Part shown: one piece after another, positions 1-5,667 of the stretch | Layout: each line of letters starts with the position of its first letter | Position numbering within the stretch: the first letter of the stretch is position 1 | Origin: Oscillospiraceae bacterium | Lineage (GTDB): Bacteria > Bacillota > Clostridia > Oscillospirales > Ruminococcaceae | DNA length: 5,667 nt | Assembly: GCA_003445125.1 (NCBI GenBank) | Contig: DLVP01000126.1 | Span: forward strand, 1 to 5,667 | Direction: 5' to 3' | The notes under the pieces: generated by a model | What the model saw: the letters and a program-made list of their open reading frames with translations, nothing else | Told to the model about the DNA's origin: nothing | Databases searched by the model: none | Made by a program: the position numbers and the translations under genes

Positions 1-16
1 TGTTCTTTGACAGGCT

Positions 17-52
17 GAGCCGAAGACCCGATGGGTCTTCGGCTCTTTTTTT
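17..52 (+). terminator. Strong intrinsic terminator of an upstream plus-strand unit
   Basis: A perfect 13-base-pair stem (17-29 with 33-45) closes on a 3-base GAT loop and is followed directly by seven T residues (46-52), the classic Rho-independent form. On the minus strand the same hairpin has no T-run after it, so it works for transcription coming from the left. The gene it ends lies outside the window. The 16 bases before the stem are too short to identify that gene, although TGA triplets at 8-10 and 16-18 could be its stop. Confidence 0.93.
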
Positions 53-99
53 GAAAAGGGAAAAGGACGCCCCGCCGCCGATTTCATCGGCAGCGGGGC
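53..99 (-). terminator. Probable intrinsic terminator of the rhamnosidase gene
   Basis: Bases 69-82 pair with 86-99 around a 3-base loop, 13 of 14 pairs matching with one C·A mismatch (76/92). The stem is very GC-rich. Read on the minus strand it starts 17 bases after the rhamnosidase stop codon and is followed by an interrupted U-rich tail (two runs of four T, at 61-64 and 54-57). The tail is weaker than usual, but the stem is strong. The perfect hairpin further left would also form in read-through RNA but lacks a T-run in this direction. Confidence 0.75.
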
Positions 100-115
100 A
101 TCTGATTGGGAGGAC

Positions 116-2269
116 TCAGTCAAGCTTTCCGTAGAACAGATAGCTTCCGGGTGCGACGTGCTTTGTGCAGTTTCCGAGAATGACGGTCGCCTCCACGGGC
201 GTTTCGATCTCGTAGCGCACGTCGTCTCCTTCGCAGGTGAAGCGGGAGGAGATTTTTCCGTGCGGCGTGTCCAGAGACGCTTCAATCCACGGCAAGCGGC
301 GGTCGGGATGCGGCGCGATAATCGCCTTTTCATAGCCGGGATATTCGGGGTCGGTTTGGATTCCCGCAGCGACGGTGTAGATCCAGTCGAGCACCGAACC
401 GTAGGCATAATGGTTGTAGGAGTTCATGTCGCGGCTCCAGAACGTGCCGTCCTCGCGCACACCGTCCCAGTGTTCCCAGATCGAGGTCGCCCCGTGGTTG
501 ACGGGGTACAGCCACGACGGATAGGATTCCTGCAGCAGCAGACTGTACGCAGTGTCGCAGTAGCCGTGTTCGCTCAGCACATGGAGCAGGTACGGCGTAC
601 CCACAAAGCCGGTTTGCAGGTGCATTCCGTTTTTGCGGATCATGTCGTCAAGCTCTGCGGCGATTTCCTCCGGACGGTCGGTCAGCCCGAAATTCAGCAC
701 CAGCACGTGTTCGGTCTGTGTTTTCGGTGCGGGGAGAGCGGCTTTGAACGCGGCGACAATGTTCGCGTGCAGTTCTTCGTATTTTTTCACATCCCGTCCG
801 AGAATATGTCCCGCACGGATGACGAGAGAGGCGGAGTACGCGTAAAACGCGGAGGCGATGAAATCGGTGTCGGTCGAACCGGTGTAGCTTCCCTCCGGGG
901 CATCCAGACCGAGCCAGTCGCCGAAATGCTTCTGCGAGGCTTTCCACAAAAACAGCACAGAGGTGTCCGAAGTCATGTAGTCCACCCAGCGGCACATCGT
1001 GTCGAAATTGTCCTCCAGCACTTTTTTGTCGCCGTAGGCGTTATATACCTGCCACGGAACCATGGTTGCCGCGTCGCCCCAGGCGGTGCTGGTGTGGTTG
1101 TCGTTGTAGATTTTCGGGATCATGTCGGGAATCGCGCCGTTTTCCAGCTGATCGGCACGCACGTCGCCAAGCCATTTTTCAAAGAATTTTTTTACGTCGA
1201 AATTCAGACACGCCGTGCGGGCAAACACCTGGGCGTCTCCTGTCCAGCCCTGCCGCTCGTCGCGCTGGGGGCAGTCGGTGGGAATGTCAAGGAAGTTGTC
1301 GCGCTGTGACCAGAAGGCGTTGGAAATCAGACGGTTGAGCTTTGCGTTCGCCGTGGTGAGCCAACCTGTGCGGCGAAGATCGGAATAGACGGCAATCGCC
1401 TTGAAATCGTCGGGATTGATCTCACCCGGAAAGCTGTCCAGACGCAGATAACGGAAGCCGTAGAACGTGAAGTGCGGCTTATAGGTCTGCTCTCCGTCGC
1501 GGCAGAGATAGGTCACCTTGGATTTGGCGGTGCGGTAGTTGTCGTTGTAGAAGTTTCCTTCGTAATCCAGCACCTCGGCGCAGGAGATTTCCACACGGTC
1601 GCCAGCTTTGGCGCACACGGTGAACTGCGGATAGCCCACGATGTTCTGCCCGAAATCCAGCACGCGTTCGCCCTTCGGCGTGAGAATCACTTCTTTGACC
1701 GAGAGAATCTCGTGTTCGTGAATTTCTTCGCCGATCTGCGGCAGAAGAATCCGTTTGTCCAGGTCGGCAATGCGCACGGGGACACCGGCAGCCGCGGCGG
1801 CAGTCGCGTCAAAGGTTTCGCCGTCGTAGAGGTCGTTGAACACCGTAGCGGTCGCGCAGACCCCCCACGAAGCGTCCGAATAGACGGTTTCGCGGGTGCC
1901 GTCGGTATATTCAAGAGACAATTCGGCAATCATGGCACAGGGCTTATGGAAGTAGTCGCCGCGTCCGGCGGACATACGGCTGTGGAACCATCCCTTGCCC
2001 ACCTCCACCGTGAGCAGATTGTCGTTTTTTGCAAGTTTGGTCACATCATAGGTCTGGTATTGCTGGCGGTAGCCGTAATCCGTGCATCCGGGCGCGAAGA
2101 TGAATTTTCCGACGCGGCGGTCGTTGATCCGTGCTTCGTAAACGCCGTTGGCGGTCAGGGAAAGTACCGCGGATTTCAGTTCTTTTTTCAGAGAAAAGCG
2201 TTTGGAAAAACGCAAAACACCGTCGCAGTCTTTTTCGGGCGAGGCGATCCAAAAGGCATTTTCAAACAT
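116..2269 (-). CDS. Alpha-L-rhamnosidase, glycoside hydrolase family 78
   Basis: This 717-residue enzyme should hydrolyse terminal alpha-L-rhamnose, with inversion, from plant glycosides or pectin-type oligosaccharides. Seen: an N-terminal beta-sandwich region (about 35-160, with the family-like stretch ANGVYEARIND at 40-50 and the block 54-76); a second beta region (about 190-295, DFGQNIVGY at 205-213); an alpha/alpha barrel (about 300-640); and a short C-terminal beta domain (about 645-717). The hallmark DCPQRDERQGWTGDAQ lies at 332-347. By family analogy E338 is the general acid, with D332 and D345 in the sugar site. E599 in SIWEHWDG (596-603) is the likely general base. There is no signal peptide or membrane segment, so the enzyme is probably cytoplasmic and acts on imported substrates. 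It is shorter than the 900-1000-residue multidomain members. The start is well supported by AAAGGAGG (2277-2284), 7 bases before the ATG. It stands alone on its strand, with its own promoter and terminator. The exact substrate cannot be read from the sequence. Confidence 0.95.
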   Translation of the reverse strand: MFENAFWIASPEKDCDGVLRFSKRFSLKKELKSAVLSLTANGVYEARINDRRVGKFIFAPGCTDYGYRQQYQTYDVTKLAKNDNLLTVEVGKGWFHSRMSAGRGDYFHKPCAMIAELSLEYTDGTRETVYSDASWGVCATATVFNDLYDGETFDATAAAAAGVPVRIADLDKRILLPQIGEEIHEHEILSVKEVILTPKGERVLDFGQNIVGYPQFTVCAKAGDRVEISCAEVLDYEGNFYNDNYRTAKSKVTYLCRDGEQTYKPHFTFYGFRYLRLDSFPGEINPDDFKAIAVYSDLRRTGWLTTANAKLNRLISNAFWSQRDNFLDIPTDCPQRDERQGWTGDAQVFARTACLNFDVKKFFEKWLGDVRADQLENGAIPDMIPKIYNDNHTSTAWGDAATMVPWQVYNAYGDKKVLEDNFDTMCRWVDYMTSDTSVLFLWKASQKHFGDWLGLDAPEGSYTGSTDTDFIASAFYAYSASLVIRAGHILGRDVKKYEELHANIVAAFKAALPAPKTQTEHVLVLNFGLTDRPEEIAAELDDMIRKNGMHLQTGFVGTPYLLHVLSEHGYCDTAYSLLLQESYPSWLYPVNHGATSIWEHWDGVREDGTFWSRDMNSYNHYAYGSVLDWIYTVAAGIQTDPEYPGYEKAIIAPHPDRRLPWIEASLDTPHGKISSRFTCEGDDVRYEIETPVEATVILGNCTKHVAPGSYLFYGKLD

Positions 2270-2292
2270 GGAATAACCTCCTTTACAGCTTC

Positions 2293-2321
2293 AGTATATC
2301 AGCCCGCCGCGGGAAATGCAA
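2293..2321 (-). promoter_or_regulatory. SigA-type promoter of the rhamnosidase gene
   Basis: On the minus strand, TTGCAT (-35, 2316-2321) and TATACT (-10, 2293-2298) are separated by exactly 17 bases, and the -10 is preceded by TGA, an extended -10. The expected start of transcription is near 2286, giving a leader of only about 17 bases that is almost wholly ribosome binding site. That leaves no room for a riboswitch or attenuator, so control should act at initiation. The spacer contains the palindrome CCCGCcGCGGG (2303-2313), a possible repressor site. Confidence 0.82.
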
Positions 2322-2330
2322 GCGTCGCGC

Positions 2331-2371
2331 AAAAACAGTCAAAAAAGGACAGGATTTACCGACGAAAAAAA
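2331..2371. promoter_or_regulatory. A-tract region between the divergent promoters, UP-element-like
   Basis: Three runs of A occur on the plus strand: 2331-2335, 2341-2346 and 2365-2371. The first two are 10 bases apart, one helical turn, and lie about 45-60 bases upstream of the expected rhamnosidase transcription start. The third lies about 50 bases upstream of the expected start of the plus operon. These are the positions where UP elements contact the RNA polymerase alpha subunit, and phased A-tracts bend DNA. In otherwise GC-rich sequence they stand out. Their function is inferred from position and composition only. Confidence 0.4.
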
Positions 2372-2378
2372 TCTCCCG

Positions 2379-2396
2379 CCGCGGTTGAAACCGGGG
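2379..2396. promoter_or_regulatory. Candidate operator palindrome over the operon -35 box
   Basis: An 18-base imperfect palindrome, CCgCGGTT-GA-AACCGgGG, has a perfect core CGGTT-GA-AACCG (2382-2393). One mismatched pair and two further matched pairs extend it on each side. It covers the -35 hexamer TTGAAA (2385-2390), so a bound protein would block polymerase. No regulator gene is in the window and I do not recognise the motif as a named operator. It may be chance in GC-rich DNA. Confidence 0.3.
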
Positions 2397-2413
2397 GTAA
2401 TCTGTGGTATACT
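2385..2413 (+). promoter_or_regulatory. SigA-type promoter of the queG-like/femX-like/holB/ricT operon
   Basis: TTGAAA (-35, 2385-2390) and TATACT (-10, 2408-2413) are separated by 17 bases, with TGG just before the -10 (extended -10). Transcription should start near 2420, so the leader is only about 20 bases and consists mostly of the ribosome binding site. This is the only strong promoter found ahead of the four plus-strand genes. Its -10 region, TGGTATACTGAA, nearly repeats that of the divergent rhamnosidase promoter, TGATATACTGAA. Confidence 0.85.
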
Positions 2414-2439
2414 GAAAGGGTTGGGACAGGAGGACGGAA

Positions 2440-3240
2440 ATGGAAACACTCAAACGGTTGCTGGAAGAGGAAGAAATCACCCAATGGGGCGTTTGCCGTC
2501 TGGCGGATACCCTGCCGCTGATTGACGAAACCACGCCGCTCCCTGCGCACGCGCAGAGCGTGATCGTCTGCCTGTTTCCGTATGATACGGGCGATCTGCC
2601 CGACCGAAATATTTCACGTTATGCGACCGTCCCGCCCTATCCGCAGCTTTTGAAAAATATTCTGGAACGCGTCTGCAAAAAACTGCGCGCACGCTACCCT
2701 GAACATTCGTTTGCGGCGTTCGCGGGCGATTCGCCGATCCGCGAGGTGCGGGCGGCACAGCAGGCGGGCGTCGGCGTGATCGGAAAAAACAGGCTGCTGA
2801 TCAATGAAGAATACGGCTCGTTTGTGTTCATCGGAGAAATTGTTACCGATCGAAAATACCCGTATGCCGTGCCGAAGGGCGGTTGTTCCGGATGCGGCAA
2901 ATGCGAAGCCGCGTGTCCCGGAAAGGCGCTGCACGACGGAAGGGTGGACGTGACGCACTGCCTGTCGTATCTCACGCAGAAGCCCGAACCGCTGACCGAA
3001 GAGGAAGAAGCCCTGGTGAAGAAAAGCGGCATTGTCTGGGGCTGTGACGTGTGTTCCGAGGTTTGCCCGATGAATCAAACCCGGAAGAGAAGCCGGATGA
3101 AGGCGTTTTGCGAGCGGGTGATTGCCCGCGCGTGCGAACCGCAAAATGACGAGGAGATTCGTGACCGTGCGTTCGGTTGGCGCGGTGCAGAGGTTCTTCG
3201 CCGCAATCTGAAATTGGTGGAGGGGGATAAAAATGATTGA
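2440..3240 (+). CDS. Short QueG-family (epoxyqueuosine reductase-like) double [4Fe-4S] protein
   Basis: QueG reduces epoxyqueuosine to queuosine at position 34 of tRNA, using cobalamin and two [4Fe-4S] clusters. This 266-residue protein has the family core: a DUF1730-like N-terminal region; a cofactor-site segment with D97 (the Asp in the place of QueG's proposed proton donor) and AGVGVIGKNRLL at 109-120, then EYGSFVFIGEIVTD at 124-137; ferredoxin cysteines C149, C152, C155 and C159; then C174 and C202, C205, C209 in GCDVCSEVCP (201-210). All eight cluster ligands are present. Two features are odd. It lacks the roughly 100-residue C-terminal helical-repeat domain of full-length QueG (about 380 residues), and after RYA (60-62) it reads TVPPYP where QueG normally has a D-Y-H motif. 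It may therefore be a short QueG or a paralogue with another substrate. No other queuosine gene is in the window. The ATG follows AGGAGG (2428-2433) by 6 bases. It is the first gene of the operon and overlaps the next by 8 bases. It is cytoplasmic. Confidence 0.82.
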   Translation: METLKRLLEEEEITQWGVCRLADTLPLIDETTPLPAHAQSVIVCLFPYDTGDLPDRNISRYATVPPYPQLLKNILERVCKKLRARYPEHSFAAFAGDSPIREVRAAQQAGVGVIGKNRLLINEEYGSFVFIGEIVTDRKYPYAVPKGGCSGCGKCEAACPGKALHDGRVDVTHCLSYLTQKPEPLTEEEEALVKKSGIVWGCDVCSEVCPMNQTRKRSRMKAFCERVIARACEPQNDEEIRDRAFGWRGAEVLRRNLKLVEGDKND

Positions 3241-4276
3241 ATTTGTGAATCCTCAGAACCGTGAAAAATATGAGCAGTTTGTTTCCACGCATCCGCACGG
3301 CGGATTTACGCAGTCGCTGAAATGGCATGAGGCGAAAAAGGGCTGGGGCTGGGAAGCCTTCATGGCAACGGACGACACCACGGGTGAGGTGCGCGGCGCA
3401 CAGCTCGTGCTGATCAAAACACTGCCGTTCGGATTTTCGTTTTTGTATTCACCGCGCGGTCCGGTCTGCGACTGGGAGGACGAAGCGGTGATGGACGAGC
3501 TGCTGGGCGCGGTGAAAGCGCTGGCGAAAAAGTATAAGGCATATCGCTACACCATGGATCCCGAACTGCCGGAGGAAAACACGGCAGTGACCGACCGCCT
3601 GCTGAAAAAAGGATTTTCGCTGTTCAAAGGCGGCGAAAGCGGACTGGAAGCGATTCAGGCAAGATTTAACTATCAGCTCCCCATTGCCGACAAGGACTGC
3701 GACGAGCTGCTGATGTCGTTTCATTCCAAAACGCGGTACAATATCCGCGTTGCCATCAAGCACGAGGTGGAGGTGCGCGTCTGCGGCGAAGAAGCGCTGG
3801 AGGATTTTGCGCGGCTGATGGCAAAAACGGGCGAGCGCGACGGCTTTGTCACACGCCCGAAGGAATACTTCAAAACCTTTCTGGATGCGCTCGGCGAGAA
3901 TGCGCGGCTGTATATGTGCTATTATCGGGGACAGCCCGTGTCGGGCGCAATCAGTGTGTTCTATGCGGGAAAGGCGTGCTACGTCTACGGTGCGTCGGAC
4001 AACGAACACCGCAATGTCATGCCCAATTATCTCATGCAGTGGGAAATGATCCGTTACGCGAAATCCCTCGGCTGCACGCTGTATGATTTTCAGGGCGTTT
4101 CGGGCAATCTCCGCGAGGACGATCCCGAATACGGACTGTATCGGTTCAAAAAAGGCTTCAACGGTTTTCTGGCGGTGTATGCGGGCGAGTTTTCGCTGGT
4201 GTTCAAGCCGCTGGTGGATCGCGGCGTGACGTGGGCGGATCACCTGCGGTGCGCACTGAGAAAAATCGGACATTAA
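3233..4276 (+). CDS. FemX/FemAB-like peptidoglycan branching aminoacyltransferase
   Basis: FemABX (MurM-type) enzymes use aminoacyl-tRNA to add cross-bridge amino acids to the peptidoglycan precursor (lipid II or its UDP form) at the inner face of the membrane. The 347-residue protein has the two-GNAT-domain layout. Domain 1 covers about 1-150, with FTQSLKWHEAKKGWGWE (25-41) and the SFLYSPRGPVCDW block (69-81). Domain 2 starts near 155 with SFHSKTRYNIRVAIKHEVEV (162-181), a family signature. It continues through RDGFVTRP (202-209) and PVSGAISVFYAGKACYVYGAS (235-255) to the C-terminal hallmark YDFQGVSGNLREDDPEYGLYRFKKGF (284-309). The length suits armless FemX types rather than FemA/FemB, which carry a coiled-coil arm; none is seen here. 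There is no signal peptide. The amino acid added cannot be deduced. The start is set by GGAGGGGG (3219-3226), 6 bases before the ATG, inside the end of the preceding gene, suggesting translational coupling. Confidence 0.9.
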   Translation: MIEFVNPQNREKYEQFVSTHPHGGFTQSLKWHEAKKGWGWEAFMATDDTTGEVRGAQLVLIKTLPFGFSFLYSPRGPVCDWEDEAVMDELLGAVKALAKKYKAYRYTMDPELPEENTAVTDRLLKKGFSLFKGGESGLEAIQARFNYQLPIADKDCDELLMSFHSKTRYNIRVAIKHEVEVRVCGEEALEDFARLMAKTGERDGFVTRPKEYFKTFLDALGENARLYMCYYRGQPVSGAISVFYAGKACYVYGASDNEHRNVMPNYLMQWEMIRYAKSLGCTLYDFQGVSGNLREDDPEYGLYRFKKGFNGFLAVYAGEFSLVFKPLVDRGVTWADHLRCALRKIGH

Positions 4277-4295
4277 GCGAAAGGCGGGCGCGGAC

Positions 4296-5207
4296 ATGGA
4301 GTTTCTGGAAAACGAAAAAGCAAAAGCCATGCTGCATGACATGACCGTCCACGGACGCGCAAGCCATGCGGTGCTTTTGTGCGGCAGCCGCGGCACGGGG
4401 AAAAAGCTGTTTGCGCGGTATCTGGCGGCGGCGTATCTCTGCGAAAAGAATCCGCCGTGCTTTTCCTGCACTTCCTGCAAAAAGGTGCTTGCGGGACTGC
4501 ACCCGGATGTGCGGGAGATCACGCAGTACACAAAACCGCGGTCGTTTCCCGTGGACGAGGTGCGCCGCGTCCGAAAGGAAGCCTATATTTCTCCGAACGA
4601 GGGCGCCTGCCGCGTGTTTATTCTGGCAAATTTGGAAAGCATGGGGCAGGAAGCACAGAATGCCCTGCTGAAAATCATCGAGGAGCCGCCCGAACACGCA
4701 CGATTCATTTTTACGGCACAAGACACCGGCGCGGCGCTTCCCACGGTGCTTTCCCGCGTGGTGACCGTGCCGATCGCGCCGATTTCAGAAGCGGCGGCAT
4801 TGCACGAGGTGCGCCGCCTTTGCCCGCAGGCAGACGAAGCGGCAATTGCGCTGGTCAATCGCTTTTTCCCGGGGAATATCGGACGGATGACGGAAGCGCT
4901 GAACACACCGGAGCTTCTTGGCGAGGCGGCGGATGCCGCAGCAGCGCTCGAAAGCGTGAAGCGAAACGATCGGTACGAAACGCTCCGGTTGCTGACACAG
5001 AAAGCGTCCTCCAAACTGCTCGGTGATTTTCTGGACGATCTGGAAATTCTGTCGGAGCGGTCGCTCGGTGCGGAGGATGGCGAGGCACTACCGAAGCGGC
5101 GGCAGATGAAAATGCTGCAAGCGGCAATGGAAGCAAAAAAATCTTTGGCAATGAATGCAAATAAGGCTTTACTTATGACCGCTTTGTGTGTTAAACTGTA
5201 TGAGTAA
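4296..5207 (+). CDS. holB: DNA polymerase III subunit delta' (clamp loader)
   Basis: Delta' is the stator subunit of the clamp loader that, with delta and DnaX, places the sliding clamp on DNA. The 303-residue length is normal. Seen: an AAA+ P-loop region GSRGTGKK (30-37), in which the usual Ser/Thr after the lysine is replaced by K, as expected of a subunit that does not hydrolyse ATP; a zinc module with C49, C55, C58 and C61; LHPDVREI (68-75); a Walker-B-region segment around 105-115; and the strongly conserved EAQNALLKIIEEPPEHARFI (119-138). LSRV (152-155) stands in place of the usual SRC motif, keeping the arginine but losing the cysteine. The C-terminal third is a helical collar domain. 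It begins 19 bases after the preceding gene with a modest AAAGGCGGG ribosome site (4280-4288) and is followed 21 bases later by ricT, the order known from Bacillus and Clostridia, which supports the call. Confidence 0.94.
   Translation: MEFLENEKAKAMLHDMTVHGRASHAVLLCGSRGTGKKLFARYLAAAYLCEKNPPCFSCTSCKKVLAGLHPDVREITQYTKPRSFPVDEVRRVRKEAYISPNEGACRVFILANLESMGQEAQNALLKIIEEPPEHARFIFTAQDTGAALPTVLSRVVTVPIAPISEAAALHEVRRLCPQADEAAIALVNRFFPGNIGRMTEALNTPELLGEAADAAAALESVKRNDRYETLRLLTQKASSKLLGDFLDDLEILSERSLGAEDGEALPKRRQMKMLQAAMEAKKSLAMNANKALLMTALCVKLYE
5168..5197 (+). promoter_or_regulatory. Possible weak internal promoter ahead of ricT
   Basis: Inside the last codons of holB, TTTACT (5168-5173) and TAAACT (5192-5197) are 18 bases apart, with TGT just before the second box (extended -10). 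Each hexamer matches four of six consensus bases. Transcription would begin near 5204 and could supply ricT separately from the operon. The local AT-richness compared with the surrounding coding sequence is the other reason to list it. This is weak evidence. Confidence 0.2.
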
Positions 5208-5228
5208 GCCACAAAAAGGGGAGTTCCT

Positions 5229-5667
5229 ATGGTAGAAATCATCGGCGTCCGTTTCAAGGACAGCGGAAAAATGTATTATTTTGATCCGAACGGACTGCAA
5301 ATAAAAGAAGGACAGAATGTCGTGGTGGAAACTGCGCGCGGCGAGGAATGCGGCACGGCGGTTATGGGAAATCGGCAGGTGCCGGAAAATCAGATCGTTT
5401 CTCCGCTCAAAAAGGCGATTCGCGCGGCGACCGAAGCAGACGTGCACGTGATCAAAGAAAACCGCGAGAAAGAGAAAAAAGCGTTTGCCATCTGCACCGA
5501 AAAGATCGAAAAACGCGGTCTGGACATGAAGCTGGTGGACGTGGAATATACGTTTGATAACAGTAAGATTCTGTTTTATTTCACAGCCGACGGCAGAGTG
5601 GATTTCCGCGAACTGGTCAAGGATCTGGCGGGCGTGTTCCGCACGCGCATCGAGCTGCGGCAGATCG
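5229..5667 (+). CDS. ricT: RicT (YaaT), PSP1-domain protein, 5' part
   Basis: Only the first 146 codons are inside the window; the frame is open at the right edge. The reading starts MVEIIGVRFKDSGKMYYFDP, closely resembling Bacillus subtilis YaaT/RicT. It continues with VVVETARGEECG (31-42) and the nearly invariant PSP1 block LDMKLVDVEYTFD (98-110), KILFYFTADGRVDFRELVKD (113-132) and FRTRIELRQI (137-146). RicT acts with RicA and RicF in a complex that affects RNase Y-dependent RNA maturation and, in Bacillus, the sporulation phosphorelay. The cysteines that carry its Fe-S cluster should lie beyond the window. The ATG follows AAAAAGGGGAG (5213-5223) by 5 bases. It is probably transcribed with holB, 21 bases upstream. 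Confidence 0.95.
   Translation, partial: MVEIIGVRFKDSGKMYYFDPNGLQIKEGQNVVVETARGEECGTAVMGNRQVPENQIVSPLKKAIRAATEADVHVIKENREKEKKAFAICTEKIEKRGLDMKLVDVEYTFDNSKILFYFTADGRVDFRELVKDLAGVFRTRIELRQI

Noticed and set aside
1..18. Possible end of a plus-strand gene (TGA at 8-10 or 16-18)
   Set aside because: Five codons or fewer are visible before the terminator stem. A protein-coding end cannot be told from an untranslated 3' tail or an RNA gene.
158..1309. Long plus-strand open frame (383 codons) antisense to the rhamnosidase gene
   Set aside because: It lies opposite a clear GH78 gene, has no good ribosome binding site, and its arginine/valine/histidine-rich translation shows no family features. It is a by-product of GC-rich codon use.
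2270..2439. Riboswitch or leader peptide in the divergent intergenic region
   Set aside because: Both promoters put the expected transcript starts only about 17-20 bases from the start codons, leaving no space for a structured leader. No short frame with a ribosome site was seen.
1472..2521. Plus-strand open frame (349 codons) running through the rhamnosidase gene, the divergent promoters and into the QueG-like gene
   Set aside because: It crosses both promoters and two well-supported genes, and its product resembles no protein family. Judged a shadow frame.
3449..4531. Minus-strand open frame (360 codons) antisense to the femX-like gene and the start of holB
   Set aside because: Both sense genes have strong family motifs and ribosome sites. 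The antisense translation has no recognisable domain and no ribosome site was evident.
4583..5257. Minus-strand open frame (224 codons) across holB and the start of ricT
   Set aside because: It is serine/alanine-rich low-complexity sequence typical of the complement of a GC-rich gene, and it overlaps two certain genes.
1..5667. Mobile element, CRISPR array, phage, toxin-antitoxin or other defence system
   Set aside because: No repeat-spacer pattern, transposase or recombinase motifs, or small paired genes were found. Every large stretch is accounted for by ordinary metabolic or housekeeping genes.

Overview
The window looks like chromosomal DNA from a moderately GC-rich Firmicute, most likely a gut Clostridia member of the Oscillospiraceae/Ruminococcaceae type. 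The grounds are strong AGGAGG ribosome binding sites, a holB-ricT gene pair as in Bacillus and Clostridia, a FemX-type peptidoglycan branching enzyme and a GH78 rhamnosidase. The taxonomic placement is inference; no marker RNA is present.

Layout. Positions 1-110 hold two hairpin terminators facing each other. One (17-52) ends a plus-strand unit lying to the left of the window, and the other (53-99) ends the rhamnosidase transcript. Positions 116-2269 (minus) encode a cytoplasmic GH78 alpha-L-rhamnosidase, alone on its strand here. Positions 2270-2439 are a divergent control region with two good SigA-type promoters, each with a 17-base spacer and an extended -10. It also has A-tracts and small palindromes that could be operators. 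Positions 2440-5667 are a plus-strand operon of four genes: a short QueG-family double [4Fe-4S] protein, a FemX/FemAB-like aminoacyltransferase, DNA polymerase III delta' (holB), and the start of ricT (yaaT, PSP1 domain), which runs off the right edge. Gene gaps are -8, 19 and 21 bases, with no terminator between them.

How the genes fit together. The rhamnosidase releases L-rhamnose from imported plant glycosides or oligosaccharides and is functionally unrelated to the operon; they share only the intergenic region. The operon mixes housekeeping roles: a cobalamin-dependent-reductase-like Fe-S protein, cell-wall cross-bridge synthesis, the replication clamp loader, and the RicT part of the RNA maturation/phosphorelay complex. 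I saw no mobile element, CRISPR array, tRNA, phage gene or defence system, and no convincing new biological system. The points most worth a second look are the architecture of the divergent promoters and the atypical short QueG-like protein.
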